Source of the DNA: Enterococcus sp. RIT-PI-f
GTDB taxonomy: Bacteria; Bacillota; Bacilli; Lactobacillales; Enterococcaceae
Length of the DNA stretch: 64,000 nucleotides
Assembly (NCBI RefSeq): GCF_001297065.1
Contig: NZ_LHOX01000001.1
Span: 17,992-81,991, forward strand
Direction: 5' to 3'
In this document: positions 33,094-43,394 of the stretch, one piece after another
Numbering within the stretch: the first letter of the stretch is position 1
How the letters are laid out: each line of letters opens with the position of its first letter
The notes under the pieces: generated by a model
Database searches by the model: none
What the model was told of the DNA's origin: nothing
Seen by the model: only the letters and a program-made list of their open reading frames with translations
Program-made: the position numbers and the translations under genes

Positions 33094-35160
33094 CTATTGC
33101 CTCCAATATGCTTCACTAAATTTTTTTAATAGATCCCTGATTTCTATGACTGATCGGGCTTGTTCGATCTCTGCAATCATAGTTGAACCAGCCAAACTCA
33201 TCAGTTCAAAAATCAAGTCAATATGTTCTTCTTTGTCATTTGATCCAAGCAAAATCACTGTATAGATTTTTTTCCCTGTTTCTGAAATAATTCCCTTTTT
33301 AACAATACCAAGACTAACTCCAACACTTAACGCTCCGGCCTCTGGAATAGTGTGAGGTAAGGCAATCTTGTTTCTCAAAATGATGTAATCCGGCAGTTTG
33401 GGCATCTCTTTTTTCAGCTCTACGAGATACTTGTCGGTAATGATGTTGTTTCGTTTTAAAGGTTTGGCTAGCTGTGATAATACGCAGGACCAATCCTCTT
33501 CTTCTTCAAAGAGATGGATCATGCTTTCATCAAGTAAATCAATCAAATGCGGGCGCTTTTTTTCAAGAATTTTCGTTTCTTTCGGTGTGAATAGCGAAAA
33601 AAGTGCTTTATACAAGCCATCTTCATCCTTGATATCCGCATATTTTTTTGTTATAGAAAGAATACTATCTGGGGTGACGCTTCTTGTTTGTAACAAGGAA
33701 GCGGATTGCAAAAATCTTCCTCTAAGATTCTTTTTTTCTTCATCGGATAAGTAGTTGTTGACAACAAATACCTTCATCTTTGTTTCTAGTGGAACTGCCG
33801 AAAAAATAAAATCAACTTTATGGCTGTTTTGATAGAATTCCCGAACAGACATGGTTGTGACAAAATCAACCTCCGGCAAAAGATTTTTTAAGGTATTTTC
33901 CAATAAAATCGCCATTGAAACCCCATTAGGGCAAACAATGATAGCTTTTTTTCGGCTTTCATGAGGAACAATATCACTATTTTCTACTATATGACTGCCA
34001 ATAAACAAGGAAATAAAGAAAAGCTCAGGATCTGGAATTGCTTGACCAAAATAATGCTCTAATGGATCACTAGCCTCTTTAACTAAATAAAATAAGGAAA
34101 AGAGATTCTCATTTTTATTTTCTTGGTAAAATTTGGTTTGAAGATTTAAATGAAATTTGATACGGTAGTATGCAGGTCGCATATGGACCAATAGCCGATC
34201 CAGTAATTTCTCTTTTTTTTCTAGATTGATCCCGGCAATTTTTTCGAAGTTTTCGATGACGGCTTCAAGAACGGTCCGCATATGGTCTATTTCATTGGCT
34301 GACAACATGTCTGCTCGTGATAGATTGGTGGTTAAAAGTAGCATTGTCAAATAGATTCGCTCATTTTCCGGCAGCCCTTCACTATCCCAAATGACTCGAT
34401 CAGCTGCTTGATATTCTTTTGTGTCGGCCAGTTCAAGATCATTTATTTGAAAATGATAGGTGATAAGTTTTCCTTTTTGTGCCCGTCTAATAATCAAAAT
34501 GATTAAAAGCGGCAAGATTTTAATCCGCTCATCTGTGAATTGGACATTCAAATCCTCTTCTACTAAGGCCACCCTTTTTTTGACAGTCGCTACCATCTCG
34601 CGATCAATGTTACCAAACCTTATAATCAACTCATTGCCATGATAAAGCTCAGCAAGATTTGTCAATAAATTTGCCAGTAATTTCCGCTTATTCCACTCAT
34701 CTCCTTTTATAAAATACCCATTTTTTCTAGTGTATTTTAACGCAACATCATATTTTTTTATCCCCTGAGCGGCTTCTTTTAAGTCTCTGAGAATGGTGTT
34801 TCGACTGACCTTTAATTCGTCAATAAAGTGATTTAATGAAAGGTAATCTTCTTTACTGAGAATCCTCAATTGGATCAGTTCGATTCTTTCTTTACTAGAG
34901 AAAGAATAGGTACTCCTAGAAGGCTCCCTGTCCACTCCTTTAAAAGTAGACAGGATTTCCCCAGAAACAATAAAATGTCCTGTCTTGGTTCGTTTAATGC
35001 TTGCCAGTTGTTGTTCTTGCAGAGAGTCATTGATTTTTTTCAAGGCATAGTTTAGTTGCCCCCGAGTAAGCTCAAACTTTTTGCAAAGAACGGAGCTACT
35101 GATTTGAGGATTGTTGACTAACTCCAAAAACAATTGATTGGTTCGTTCTTCTAAATTCAT
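33094..35160 (-). CDS. BglG/MtlR-type PRD transcriptional activator
   Basis: The 688-residue regulator has N-terminal helix-turn-helix domains (about 1-130; SSVLCKKFELTRGQLNYAL), two PTS regulation domains (about 190-400), an EIIB-like domain with Cys in VCPNGVSMAILL (about 410-500) and a C-terminal EIIA-like domain with His in KIALPHTIPEAGALSVG (about 540-688). It resembles MtlR/ManR/LicR. HPr and EII phosphorylation of its His and Cys residues would couple the operon to substrate supply and glucose state. It is the first gene of the PTS operon. Confidence 0.9.
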   Translation of the reverse strand: MNLEERTNQLFLELVNNPQISSSVLCKKFELTRGQLNYALKKINDSLQEQQLASIKRTKTGHFIVSGEILSTFKGVDREPSRSTYSFSSKERIELIQLRILSKEDYLSLNHFIDELKVSRNTILRDLKEAAQGIKKYDVALKYTRKNGYFIKGDEWNKRKLLANLLTNLAELYHGNELIIRFGNIDREMVATVKKRVALVEEDLNVQFTDERIKILPLLIILIIRRAQKGKLITYHFQINDLELADTKEYQAADRVIWDSEGLPENERIYLTMLLLTTNLSRADMLSANEIDHMRTVLEAVIENFEKIAGINLEKKEKLLDRLLVHMRPAYYRIKFHLNLQTKFYQENKNENLFSLFYLVKEASDPLEHYFGQAIPDPELFFISLFIGSHIVENSDIVPHESRKKAIIVCPNGVSMAILLENTLKNLLPEVDFVTTMSVREFYQNSHKVDFIFSAVPLETKMKVFVVNNYLSDEEKKNLRGRFLQSASLLQTRSVTPDSILSITKKYADIKDEDGLYKALFSLFTPKETKILEKKRPHLIDLLDESMIHLFEEEEDWSCVLSQLAKPLKRNNIITDKYLVELKKEMPKLPDYIILRNKIALPHTIPEAGALSVGVSLGIVKKGIISETGKKIYTVILLGSNDKEEHIDLIFELMSLAGSTMIAEIEQARSVIEIRDLLKKFSEAYWRQ

Positions 35161-35192
35161 TTCTCATCCCTCTTCACCTACATAATTTACAT

Positions 35193-35207
35193 TAAAAACG
35201 CTTTCAT
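35193..35207 (-). promoter_or_regulatory. cre site before the PTS operon
   Basis: On the minus strand ATGAAAGCGTTTTTA fits the CcpA consensus WTGNAANCGNWNNCW at all but one defined position. It lies 33-47 bp before the PRD regulator start, so glucose repression of the pentitol operon is likely. Confidence 0.65.
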
Positions 35208-35434
35208 TCCAATCGTTATTGTTCCCAAATAATTTAGTGTTTTTTTTGCAACATGGGGTCCAAAAAAAAACCAGTAATTATATTTTACTCGATTCTTTGA
35301 TTTCATTGGGGATAAAAAACTTTAACCACATTTATTTTAGCCTTTTTATGTAACTTGGGACTGTTCGCTAGAGGATTTTGGGTGAGCATCCCCATTATTT
35401 AACAATAGATTCTGCAATTTGTTCTCAAACCAAG

Positions 35435-35463
35435 TTTACATTTTCACAAACTGTACGTATGAT
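35435..35463 (+). promoter_or_regulatory. Phosphoketolase promoter
   Basis: TTTACA (35435-35440), a 17-bp spacer and TATGAT (35458-35463) form a plausible sigma-A promoter 45 bp before the phosphoketolase ATG. The rest of the 348-bp divergent region contains the cre site and no gene. Confidence 0.65.
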
Positions 35464-35508
35464 TAAGTCGTAATTTAAAGTAAATCTTACTAAAAAGGAG
35501 CAAAGAAC

Positions 35509-37881
35509 ATGAAAGCAAGTATATACGAAGCACAAGAATATCTGGATAGACTAGATGGTTTTTGGCGAGCGGCAAATTATCTATCTGTGGGACAGCTTTA
35601 CTTAAAAGACAACCCACTGCTAGAAAGAAAAATCGTTAAAGATGATTTAAAGATCCATCCAATAGGACATTGGGGTACAATTGCAGGACAAAATTTCATT
35701 TATGCGCATTTAAATCGTGTAATCCAAAAATATGAGTTGGATTTGTTGTTTCTTTCAGGGCCCGGACATGGTGGACAAGTTATGGTATCAAATGCTTATT
35801 TAGATGGTAGCTACACAGAGAAATTTCCAGCGATAACCGAAGACAAAGAGGGGATAAAAAAATTGTTCAAGCAATTTTCTTTTCCTGGAGGAATTGCTTC
35901 TCACGCAGCACCAGAAACCCCAGGTTCGATTCATGAAGGAGGAGAATTAGGGTACGTGTTGTCTCATGCCGTAGGTGCAGTACTGGATAATCCGGAGATC
36001 ATAGCTGTACCAGTTATTGGTGATGGCGAGGCAGAAACTGGCCCTTTAGCCACTGGCTGGCTTTCCAATACCTTTATCAATCCCGTGAATGATGGGGCGA
36101 TTTTACCAATTCTTTACTTAAACGGAGGGAAAATCTCCAATCCAACGATTCTAGCTCGCAAAACCAATGAAGCATTGCAAAAATATTTTGAAGGATTGGG
36201 CTGGAAACCCTATTTTGTTGAAGGGAATGATCCAAAAAAGGTCCACAAACTTATGGCGAATGTATTAAATGAAGCGATTGAGGAAATCCAACGCATTCAA
36301 GCGGTTGCCCGTAAGAGGCCAGCTGACCAAGCGATTATGCCTCAGTGGCCGGTACTCATTTTTCGGACACCAAAAGGCTGGACTGGACCAAAAGAGTGGA
36401 ACCATGGAAAAATTGAAGGAACTTTTCGAGCACATCAGGTACCGATTCCAGTAGACGCTGAACATATGGACCACGTTCAAGTATTAGAAGACTGGTTAAG
36501 GTCGTATCGTCCAGAAGATTTATTTGATTCTACTGGGCAACTAAAGCAAGAATATCGTAACATCGCACCTAACGGGGAGAAACGAATGGCTGCTGCACCC
36601 ATCGCAAATGGGGGAATAAGAACAGAAGAATTAACGCTTCCCAACTGGAAAAAATATGGGGTAGATACAACGATACCTGGATCAGTCGTTGCACAGGACA
36701 TGACTGTTTTTGGAAATCAAGCGCGGGATATACTAATTGAAAACCCGAAAAATTTCCGGATTTTTGGACCAGATGAAACAAAATCGAATCGATTGAACGC
36801 CGTATTTGAGGCTACTGATCGACAATGGTTAGAGCCAATAACAAAAGAGGATGAATGGCAATCATCTGTCGGTCGAGTGATTGATGGGCAATTGTCTGAG
36901 CACCAAGCAGAAGGCTTTTTGGAAGGCTATGTATTGACCGGTAGACATGGTTTTTTTGCAAGTTATGAATCGTTTTTACGGGTGGTCGATTCTATGCTGA
37001 CTCAGCATTTTAAGTGGTTAAGAAAGGCAACCGATCAATCTTGGCGCAAGGAATATCCTTCATTGAATATTATTGCAACCTCAACAGTTTTCCAACAAGA
37101 TCATAATGGCTATACCCATCAAGATCCAGGGATCATTACCCATCTTGCGGAGAAAAAACCGGCATTCATTCGTGAATATCTGCCAGCAGACGCCAATACA
37201 TTAATGGCAGTGATGGATCACGCCCTGAAAGAAAAACAAGTAATCAATCTGATTGTTTCCAGTAAGCATCCGCGGCCACAATTTTATTCGACGGATGAAG
37301 CAGAACTATTGGTGAAAGAAGGCGCAAAAATCATTGAATGGGCGAGTACAACAGGTCCAAATGAACCAGACTTGGTCATTGCTGCTGCAGGAACTGAGCC
37401 CAATTTAGAAGCGCTAGCAGCTATTACACTGTTAAATGAGGCTTATCCGTCCTTAAAAATCCGGTTTATAAATGTTGTAGATATTTTAAGGTTGCGTCAT
37501 CCTCTTGTGGATCCCCGCGGTTTGAAAGACGCAGAATTCGATCGTTTATTCACTAAGGATAAACCAATCATCTTTGCTTTTCATGGTTATGAAGGATTGA
37601 TTCGCGACATCTTTTTTTCCCGACATAATCACAACTTGCACATTCATGGATATCGTGAAAATGGAGATATTACAACACCATTTGATATGCGTGTTTTAAG
37701 TGAGATGGATCGCTTCCACTTAGCAATAGCTGCGGTAAACGCGATTAATGCTAATGAGTCAACTGCCTTCATCCAAAAGATGAACGCAAAGCTTGCCTTC
37801 CATCATGAATATATCCGAAAAAATGGTGAAGATATACCTGATGTGATAAACTGGCATTGGCAACCCTTGATTCTGGGATAA
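35509..37881 (+). CDS. xfp: Xylulose-5-phosphate/fructose-6-phosphate phosphoketolase
   Basis: The 790-residue enzyme has the normal family length and signatures: [20 protein letters not shown], the thiamine-diphosphate segment [14 protein letters not shown] and [14 protein letters not shown]. It cleaves xylulose 5-phosphate with inorganic phosphate into acetyl phosphate and glyceraldehyde 3-phosphate. AAAAGGAG precedes the ATG. Its divergence from a pentitol PTS operon suggests that ketopentose phosphate made there is split here, giving ATP through acetate kinase. Confidence 0.95.
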   Translation: MKASIYEAQEYLDRLDGFWRAANYLSVGQLYLKDNPLLERKIVKDDLKIHPIGHWGTIAGQNFIYAHLNRVIQKYELDLLFLSGPGHGGQVMVSNAYLDGSYTEKFPAITEDKEGIKKLFKQFSFPGGIASHAAPETPGSIHEGGELGYVLSHAVGAVLDNPEIIAVPVIGDGEAETGPLATGWLSNTFINPVNDGAILPILYLNGGKISNPTILARKTNEALQKYFEGLGWKPYFVEGNDPKKVHKLMANVLNEAIEEIQRIQAVARKRPADQAIMPQWPVLIFRTPKGWTGPKEWNHGKIEGTFRAHQVPIPVDAEHMDHVQVLEDWLRSYRPEDLFDSTGQLKQEYRNIAPNGEKRMAAAPIANGGIRTEELTLPNWKKYGVDTTIPGSVVAQDMTVFGNQARDILIENPKNFRIFGPDETKSNRLNAVFEATDRQWLEPITKEDEWQSSVGRVIDGQLSEHQAEGFLEGYVLTGRHGFFASYESFLRVVDSMLTQHFKWLRKATDQSWRKEYPSLNIIATSTVFQQDHNGYTHQDPGIITHLAEKKPAFIREYLPADANTLMAVMDHALKEKQVINLIVSSKHPRPQFYSTDEAELLVKEGAKIIEWASTTGPNEPDLVIAAAGTEPNLEALAAITLLNEAYPSLKIRFINVVDILRLRHPLVDPRGLKDAEFDRLFTKDKPIIFAFHGYEGLIRDIFFSRHNHNLHIHGYRENGDITTPFDMRVLSEMDRFHLAIAAVNAINANESTAFIQKMNAKLAFHHEYIRKNGEDIPDVINWHWQPLILG

Positions 37882-37928
37882 AAAATGGTTCTGTTGAAAG
37901 TTTGAAAGTAAATCAAACTTGAACGTTT

Positions 37929-38171
37929 CTAATTCTTATTTAAACAGCAATGCCAAATAGTATTTGTATTTCTATGCAAACCAAAAAGCCGAAACGAGTT
38001 CTTTCTTTTCGGCTTTTTGGCTCTATATTTTTCAACTTCTTGAACCCATCGATACAAGCTATTCGCGTGAACTTCTAGCTGTAGGCTAACTTTTTTAACA
38101 GAAAATTTTTCTTCCGTCACTAGTTTTACAACGCCGATTTTAAATGCTTTATCAAATGAACGTCTTGGCAT
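37929..38171 (-). mobile_element. IS3-family OrfA fragment
   Basis: The frame begins MPRRSFDKAFKIGVVKLV and contains the helix-turn-helix of IS3/IS911-type OrfA (FSVKKVSLQLEVHANSLYRW). After about residue 50 the similarity is lost and the frame runs through a terminator hairpin, so the true element ends near 38020. The second frame with the DDE catalytic domain is absent. It is an inactive remnant beside the phosphoketolase gene. Confidence 0.7.
37981..38020. terminator. Terminator downstream of phosphoketolase
   Basis: A perfect 14-bp stem, CCAAAAAGCCGAAA / TTTCGGCTTTTTGG, lies about 100 bp after the xfp stop with a T-run on either strand. It has replaced or invaded the end of the OrfA fragment. 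Confidence 0.82.
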
Positions 38172-38343
38172 AATCTAGATCTTCGCCTGCCCTTAATTCT
38201 TTGTCTAGTTTATTATACCAACTCCAGATTTATCCACTCCCAAAAAGTCTAACTTTTAGGGTCACTACATTAACTTGAATACAACAAGAGGTGCTTCTAT
38301 ATTTTACCTCAGTTTAGCGGGTCGCTTCCAAATTCACTGGATA

Positions 38344-39312
38344 TTATTTAGTAGTGCCGCCTTCAGCAAATTTCACCGGCAAAACCGTACGTTTTTCAAC
38401 CTCTTTGCCTTCAATCACATCTAAAAGCAGTTCTACAGCCTGGATGGCCATGTCCTGAATAGGTTGCACAATCGTTGAGACCAGATAATCTTCCTCCGCT
38501 CTAATGCGCTGCCCATCAAATCCAATCACTTGGACATCTTGAGGTACCCTTCGCCCCATTTTAGACAGCACTCGGCATACTTCTAAAGCCATTGAATCAT
38601 TGATTGTAAAAATGCCATCGATCAATGGATGGGTAGTCAAAAATGCTGTGATCTGTTCCTCAATACATGCAATCGGTTCGAGCATATTTAACACATCATA
38701 CCTGATTCCATAACGTTCACAAGACAATTCAAAAAATTTACGGCGATTTTTTGTTTCATTCGGTGTATCTTGATATCCACCAATATATGCTAAGTGGTGG
38801 CACTGCCTGTCTAGCAACTCTTTAACAGCCAATTCCCCTCCAGCTGCATTGTCAGATGTCACATAGATTACATCTTCAGTAAAATAACGATCAATACTTA
38901 CAAAAGGAAGATTGCTAGAAATATATTCATCAATATCAGAATAGGTGATACCAATGATGCCATCCACTTTATTTTGCATGACCATTTGGATATATTCTCG
39001 CTCTTTCTCTGAATTTCCATTAGAATTACAAAGATAGAGTTTATAATGATTTCTTTCTAAATGACTTTCAACATGCAAAGCAAATTCTGAAAAAAAAGGG
39101 TGCCATACACTAGGCAAAATTAAGGCGATCGTATTGGTTTTATTTGTCTTTAATCCTCTTGCATAAATGTCTGGTTGATAGTTTAAAGACTTGATAGCAG
39201 TTTCCACTTTTTCTCGTGTGGATTGCTTCACAGATCCATTATTTAGCACTCTTGATACAGTTCCTACACCAACACCCGCTAGCTTAGCAACTTCTTTCAT
39301 CGTAGCTTTCAC
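38344..39312 (-). CDS. LacI-family repressor of the fructan operon
   Basis: Start at GTG 39312 (GAGGGG upstream), 322 residues. The N-terminal helix-turn-helix reads MKEVAKLAGVGVGTVSRVLN with the hinge NYQPDIYARGLK; the rest is the ribose-binding-like effector domain. Its gene follows the fructokinase gene, and two GAAACGTTTC palindromes, the classic LacI-family operator type, lie at the promoter of the operon upstream. It likely represses the fructo-oligosaccharide genes until a sugar binds. A weak promoter (TATAAT near 39340) may give separate expression. Confidence 0.9.
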   Translation of the reverse strand: MKATMKEVAKLAGVGVGTVSRVLNNGSVKQSTREKVETAIKSLNYQPDIYARGLKTNKTNTIALILPSVWHPFFSEFALHVESHLERNHYKLYLCNSNGNSEKEREYIQMVMQNKVDGIIGITYSDIDEYISSNLPFVSIDRYFTEDVIYVTSDNAAGGELAVKELLDRQCHHLAYIGGYQDTPNETKNRRKFFELSCERYGIRYDVLNMLEPIACIEEQITAFLTTHPLIDGIFTINDSMALEVCRVLSKMGRRVPQDVQVIGFDGQRIRAEEDYLVSTIVQPIQDMAIQAVELLLDVIEGKEVEKRTVLPVKFAEGGTTK

Positions 39313-39365
39313 AAAATCCCCTCGCAATCTCTACGATTTATTATAATAGAGCAAGACGCAAAAGA

Positions 39366-40244
39366 CTAGTCCGGGATAAGTGGTCTCTCTGTCTGTTTAG
39401 CTAGTGCAAGGCATCCCAAAACGCCTTGCTGGTCATTTAACGCTGCCAATCTCAAGTAAGAATCTTGATCTCCTATTTTCTTATACGCATGATTTAGTTC
39501 ATCAAATGCACTTTTGATTCTTGGTAATAAATGTGTTTGCTTAAAAACACCACCCCCAAACAAAATAACTTCAGGGTCTAATGTCAAACTCGCATTATAC
39601 ACAGATTGTGCCAAATAATTTGCCACATATGTCCAATGTTCATCCTCTTTTGAGATAAGCTTTCCTAATTTTCCAGTACGTTTTTCTAATGCAGGACCAC
39701 TGACCATGCCTTCTAAACAATCACCATGAAAAGGACAAATACCTTCAAAATCATCGCCATCCATTCTGCGTATGATGACATGTCCCATTTCAGGATGTGC
39801 AGCACCTTGAACGAATGTACCTTGATTGATTGCACCGGCACCAACACCTGTGCCAACAGTATAATACAAGCAGCTACGCACATGTTTCGCAGCCCCATAT
39901 AAGTATTCACCTAAACACGAAGCATTGACATCTGTCGTTAATGTAACTTGATTGCAAATATGTTGTTTCAAGTAGCTAAGCAAATCAAAAAATTGCCAAT
40001 CAACTTTTGGTGTATTGGTGATCCAACCATAAGTAGAAGATTTCGGATCCAGATCTAATGGTCCAAAACTCCCAACACCTAATCCTTTCAATCTATATTG
40101 CTTGAAAAATGTCTGCACAGCGCTGAGCGTTTTTTCTGGAGTCTCTGTAGGAAGCGAAACTTGCTCAATTATTTGGTTTTCTTGATCCGCTACTGCCAAT
40201 ACAAACTTTGTGCCTCCTGCTTCGATTGCGCCATAGTACGTCAT
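39366..40244 (-). CDS. scrK: ROK-family fructokinase
   Basis: The 292-residue kinase has the ROK pattern: ATP motif GAIEAGGTKFVLAV at the start, catalytic Asp in TTDVNASCLGEY, TVGTGVGAGAI and the zinc-binding segment HPEMGHVIIRR...CPFHGDCLEGMVSG. This matches bacterial fructokinases of the ScrK type. It converts fructose to fructose 6-phosphate after GH32 hydrolysis. It overlaps the hydrolase gene by four bases, so the pair is translationally coupled. Confidence 0.92.
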   Translation of the reverse strand: MTYYGAIEAGGTKFVLAVADQENQIIEQVSLPTETPEKTLSAVQTFFKQYRLKGLGVGSFGPLDLDPKSSTYGWITNTPKVDWQFFDLLSYLKQHICNQVTLTTDVNASCLGEYLYGAAKHVRSCLYYTVGTGVGAGAINQGTFVQGAAHPEMGHVIIRRMDGDDFEGICPFHGDCLEGMVSGPALEKRTGKLGKLISKEDEHWTYVANYLAQSVYNASLTLDPEVILFGGGVFKQTHLLPRIKSAFDELNHAYKKIGDQDSYLRLAALNDQQGVLGCLALAKQTERPLIPD

Positions 40245-41719
40245 ACTATCACCTGACCTATATCCAACTGTTGAATTATTGCATTTCCAGTTGCTGAGAA
40301 AATTAAATCTTTATTCTTTTCTTCTTCATAGAAAGTAGTTGTTATGGTTTCTTGCCCACTAATAAAGACTTCGATCGACGATGTATCACGAAAAATCTCT
40401 AACGTTAGACAATCTTCTATTAAAGGAGTCTGGATCGTTCTTTGTGTCAGTATTGGCTGTTCATCTCCTGAGATCACATGGCCAACGTTCTCTCGTGACA
40501 ACGTCAACGCTTCTTTGTCATAAGAATAGCTCAATTGCAATCCAGCCAAGGTGAACGTAAATTCTCTTGCTTCGTTTAGCTGAATAACTAGGCGCAAATA
40601 TGTGTTGTCTTCTATTACGCGTCGATACACAATCGGATGTTCATTAACTATTATTTGTTCTTCATTTAATTGAAGGTCTAACGCATCATGGATTTGGGCA
40701 AAGGGTTCTTGCACCAAGCGCTCATTTCTTACATGTAAGGTCCGCGGCAATGTCATTGATCCAGCCCACCGATGGCCTAATACATGGGTTGGCAGTGTTC
40801 TGGCCCACATTTGCATCCACGCTATCATGATTCGTTGATTGTCGGCACCGAGCGTCGTTTGTGGCGCGTAAAAATCTAACCCAAAATCGATTTCATGGGA
40901 CGTTTCTACCTCTAGTTTACCAGTCTGCCAATCCATTTTTCCGATACATGCCATCGTAGAACTGATATTATGGTATTCATAACCATTCTTTTCAATCTGG
41001 ATTGGTGACAAAATCAATACATCTTTACCATCTAAATGAAATAAATCCGGACACTCCCACATGATTCCTTGAGATGCATCCCCCTCCAGAAGAACGGAGT
41101 AAAACTGCCAGTTGATACAATCTTCTGATGAAAAGAGAAGAATACGCCCTCGATCATGTTCAGTCTTAGTGGCTACAACAGCAAAATATGTTTCACCATG
41201 TACAAAGACTTTTGGATCACGAAAATCATGAATGCTCCCTTCCTTGCCAAGAATCGATTCTCCAATAACCGGATTATTCTCTAACTTTTCAAAGTGGATA
41301 CCATCTTTAGACATAGCAATACATTGTGTTTGGTACGTTTTGCCCTCTTCTATCCTATGTCCTGTATACATAAGGTAGAGCAAACCATCTTTTTCGAGCG
41401 CACTTCCTGAAAAACAACCATCTTTGTCATACCACTGATCAGGCGCCAGTGCGACTGGTAAATGTTCCCAATGTATCATATCCGTTGATTTGGCATGTCC
41501 CCAGTGCATCGGTCCCCACTGACTATCATAAGGATAATACTGATAAAATAAATGGTATGCGCCTTGAAAAAAAATGAACCCATTCGGATCATTTATCCAA
41601 CCAATCGGCGCCATCAGATGATACTGATGGCGGTATTGCTGGTTCACTTGATGTTTGGATTGCGCAATGAAGTGATTTGCCTGTTCTATCGTGTCTTTCC
41701 GTTTCTCTGTCAAATTCAT
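40241..41719 (-). CDS. GH32 beta-fructosidase (sucrose/FOS hydrolase)
   Basis: The 492-residue cytoplasmic enzyme has the three acidic GH32 motifs: nucleophile Asp in WINDPNGF, the transition-state Asp in FRDPKVF and the acid-base Glu in WECPDLF. A C-terminal beta-sandwich (about 350-492) follows the five-bladed propeller. It hydrolyses the beta-fructosyl linkage of sucrose, sucrose 6-phosphate or short fructans. Because the operon carries an ABC importer and a fructokinase rather than a PTS, unphosphorylated oligosaccharides are the likely substrates. Confidence 0.92.
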   Translation of the reverse strand: MNLTEKRKDTIEQANHFIAQSKHQVNQQYRHQYHLMAPIGWINDPNGFIFFQGAYHLFYQYYPYDSQWGPMHWGHAKSTDMIHWEHLPVALAPDQWYDKDGCFSGSALEKDGLLYLMYTGHRIEEGKTYQTQCIAMSKDGIHFEKLENNPVIGESILGKEGSIHDFRDPKVFVHGETYFAVVATKTEHDRGRILLFSSEDCINWQFYSVLLEGDASQGIMWECPDLFHLDGKDVLILSPIQIEKNGYEYHNISSTMACIGKMDWQTGKLEVETSHEIDFGLDFYAPQTTLGADNQRIMIAWMQMWARTLPTHVLGHRWAGSMTLPRTLHVRNERLVQEPFAQIHDALDLQLNEEQIIVNEHPIVYRRVIEDNTYLRLVIQLNEAREFTFTLAGLQLSYSYDKEALTLSRENVGHVISGDEQPILTQRTIQTPLIEDCLTLEIFRDTSSIEVFISGQETITTTFYEEEKNKDLIFSATGNAIIQQLDIGQVIV

Positions 41720-43329
41720 TCAGTCCCTTTAATAAAATTATCATAACCGGTTTGCTTGATTTCAAGCCATTCTTCTATTCCCACTCTACTCAACTCAGCC
41801 AAGTAATCTGACCACTCATCATCAATATTGCCATTCGTAATCCATTCTGCACGCTTGCGGTAAATATAATCCCACATATCTGTTTCTATTTTTGCCAGTC
41901 GATCTGTTTGATCCTTTTCCATAAAAACTTTTGGATAGATATTTTCATTATTGATATAAGGCAAATAAGTAGCATGCATCAAATCTAAGCGCCACTGTGC
42001 ATCGTCGGGCATTGTCGTAACCGTGCCATAATAGGTGTTCAACACAGCCAAAGGTCCGGCTGCTTCAGTTTTTTGTCTCAATTCCCCTGGCGCGACTCCA
42101 TCCAAAGGCAGATGGTGTAACATCCCATCTTTCAGCTCAAAAATATTTGCTTGTTCTGTGTCTCCATATGTTCCCCAGTTATTTTGTACAGACTGTAATG
42201 GCTCATACATTTTGTCGACCCATTTAGCTGTCAGTTCTAAGTTCTTATTCGCACTAGTGATCACGAACCGATCCCTTGAAAAGCCGACACCATTTGTTCT
42301 CGTCACATGTTTTCGCCCATCCGGCCCTGCTAATACCGGCAGTACATCATATTGGTCATTGTCTCCAGTCACATTGGTCTTATCCCAAGTAAAATACACA
42401 CCATATTTTTGTTCTTTTCCTTTTGCGACGTACGTATTCCAATCCTGCTCAAAAGCCTCATTGTCGATCAAGCCTTTTTGATACATTTCATTAAAGTAAG
42501 CGATTGCCTCTTTGTATCCGTCTTTATCCGCAGTAAACTGCACATTGCCATCATTGTCGACGATCAAATGATCATCATTGTCCCCTTCACCAAAGGCAGC
42601 AAAAAGCATTTTCAAGTCTTCATTTCCACCATCATTGATAAATGAAAAGGGAATCTCATCTGCTTCTCCGTTTCCATTAGGATCTTCTGTCTTGAACGCC
42701 TCTAATACGGTCATCAATTCCTCCGTTGTCGTCGGCATATCTAATCCTAAATTGTCCAACCATTCTACATTGATCCATGCCATGTCATTGACCGTATGGA
42801 TCGATTCCTTTCCCTCACCCAATTCTTCAATCCATGGAAAAGAATAGATATGACCATCTGGTGCTGTAGATAATTGACGATATTCAGGGTACTCGTCAAA
42901 TATTTTTTTCAAATTCGGCATATACTGGTCAATCAAATCTTCAACCGGCACAATCACACCACTTTCTGCCCAATTAAGTAAGTCATAGTCCCCGGCGCCA
43001 GCATTAAATATTGCATCTGGTAAATCTCCACTTGCAATATCTAGATTTCTTTTTTCCGCAAAATCAGCTTTATAGTTGGTCCAATCTATATGAACATTGG
43101 TGTCCTCTTCAATTCTTTGAAAAATCAATTTTTCATTGGGATCATTTGGTGCGAGTGCTGCACTTTGCGACATCATTTTTAATGTCACATTTTCAGCAAG
43201 CGGAAAACTGATATCTGCTAGCTCATAATCTGGGCTTGACTTTGCGCTGTCCTTTGAACCGCCTCCACAACCAGCCAAAAGCAATGAACCTGTTACTAAT
43301 GTGGTGATCATTCTTGCATTCCTTTTCAT
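41716..43329 (-). CDS. Sugar ABC transporter substrate-binding lipoprotein
   Basis: Start at 43329 (AAGGAGAGAAACAA upstream), 537 residues. The signal peptide ends in the lipobox LLLAGCGGG with Cys21, so the protein is anchored to the outer face of the membrane. Its size and sequence place it in the large LplA-type (family 1) binding proteins that serve oligosaccharide importers. It overlaps the GH32 gene by four bases. Fructo-oligosaccharides are the expected ligand from context. Confidence 0.9.
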   Translation of the reverse strand: MKRNARMITTLVTGSLLLAGCGGGSKDSAKSSPDYELADISFPLAENVTLKMMSQSAALAPNDPNEKLIFQRIEEDTNVHIDWTNYKADFAEKRNLDIASGDLPDAIFNAGAGDYDLLNWAESGVIVPVEDLIDQYMPNLKKIFDEYPEYRQLSTAPDGHIYSFPWIEELGEGKESIHTVNDMAWINVEWLDNLGLDMPTTTEELMTVLEAFKTEDPNGNGEADEIPFSFINDGGNEDLKMLFAAFGEGDNDDHLIVDNDGNVQFTADKDGYKEAIAYFNEMYQKGLIDNEAFEQDWNTYVAKGKEQKYGVYFTWDKTNVTGDNDQYDVLPVLAGPDGRKHVTRTNGVGFSRDRFVITSANKNLELTAKWVDKMYEPLQSVQNNWGTYGDTEQANIFELKDGMLHHLPLDGVAPGELRQKTEAAGPLAVLNTYYGTVTTMPDDAQWRLDLMHATYLPYINNENIYPKVFMEKDQTDRLAKIETDMWDYIYRKRAEWITNGNIDDEWSDYLAELSRVGIEEWLEIKQTGYDNFIKGTE

Positions 43330-43394
43330 TTGTTTCTCTCCTTTAAAAAAATTTTTATTTTGATGACTTCTTGATATAAACCATACATCCATAT

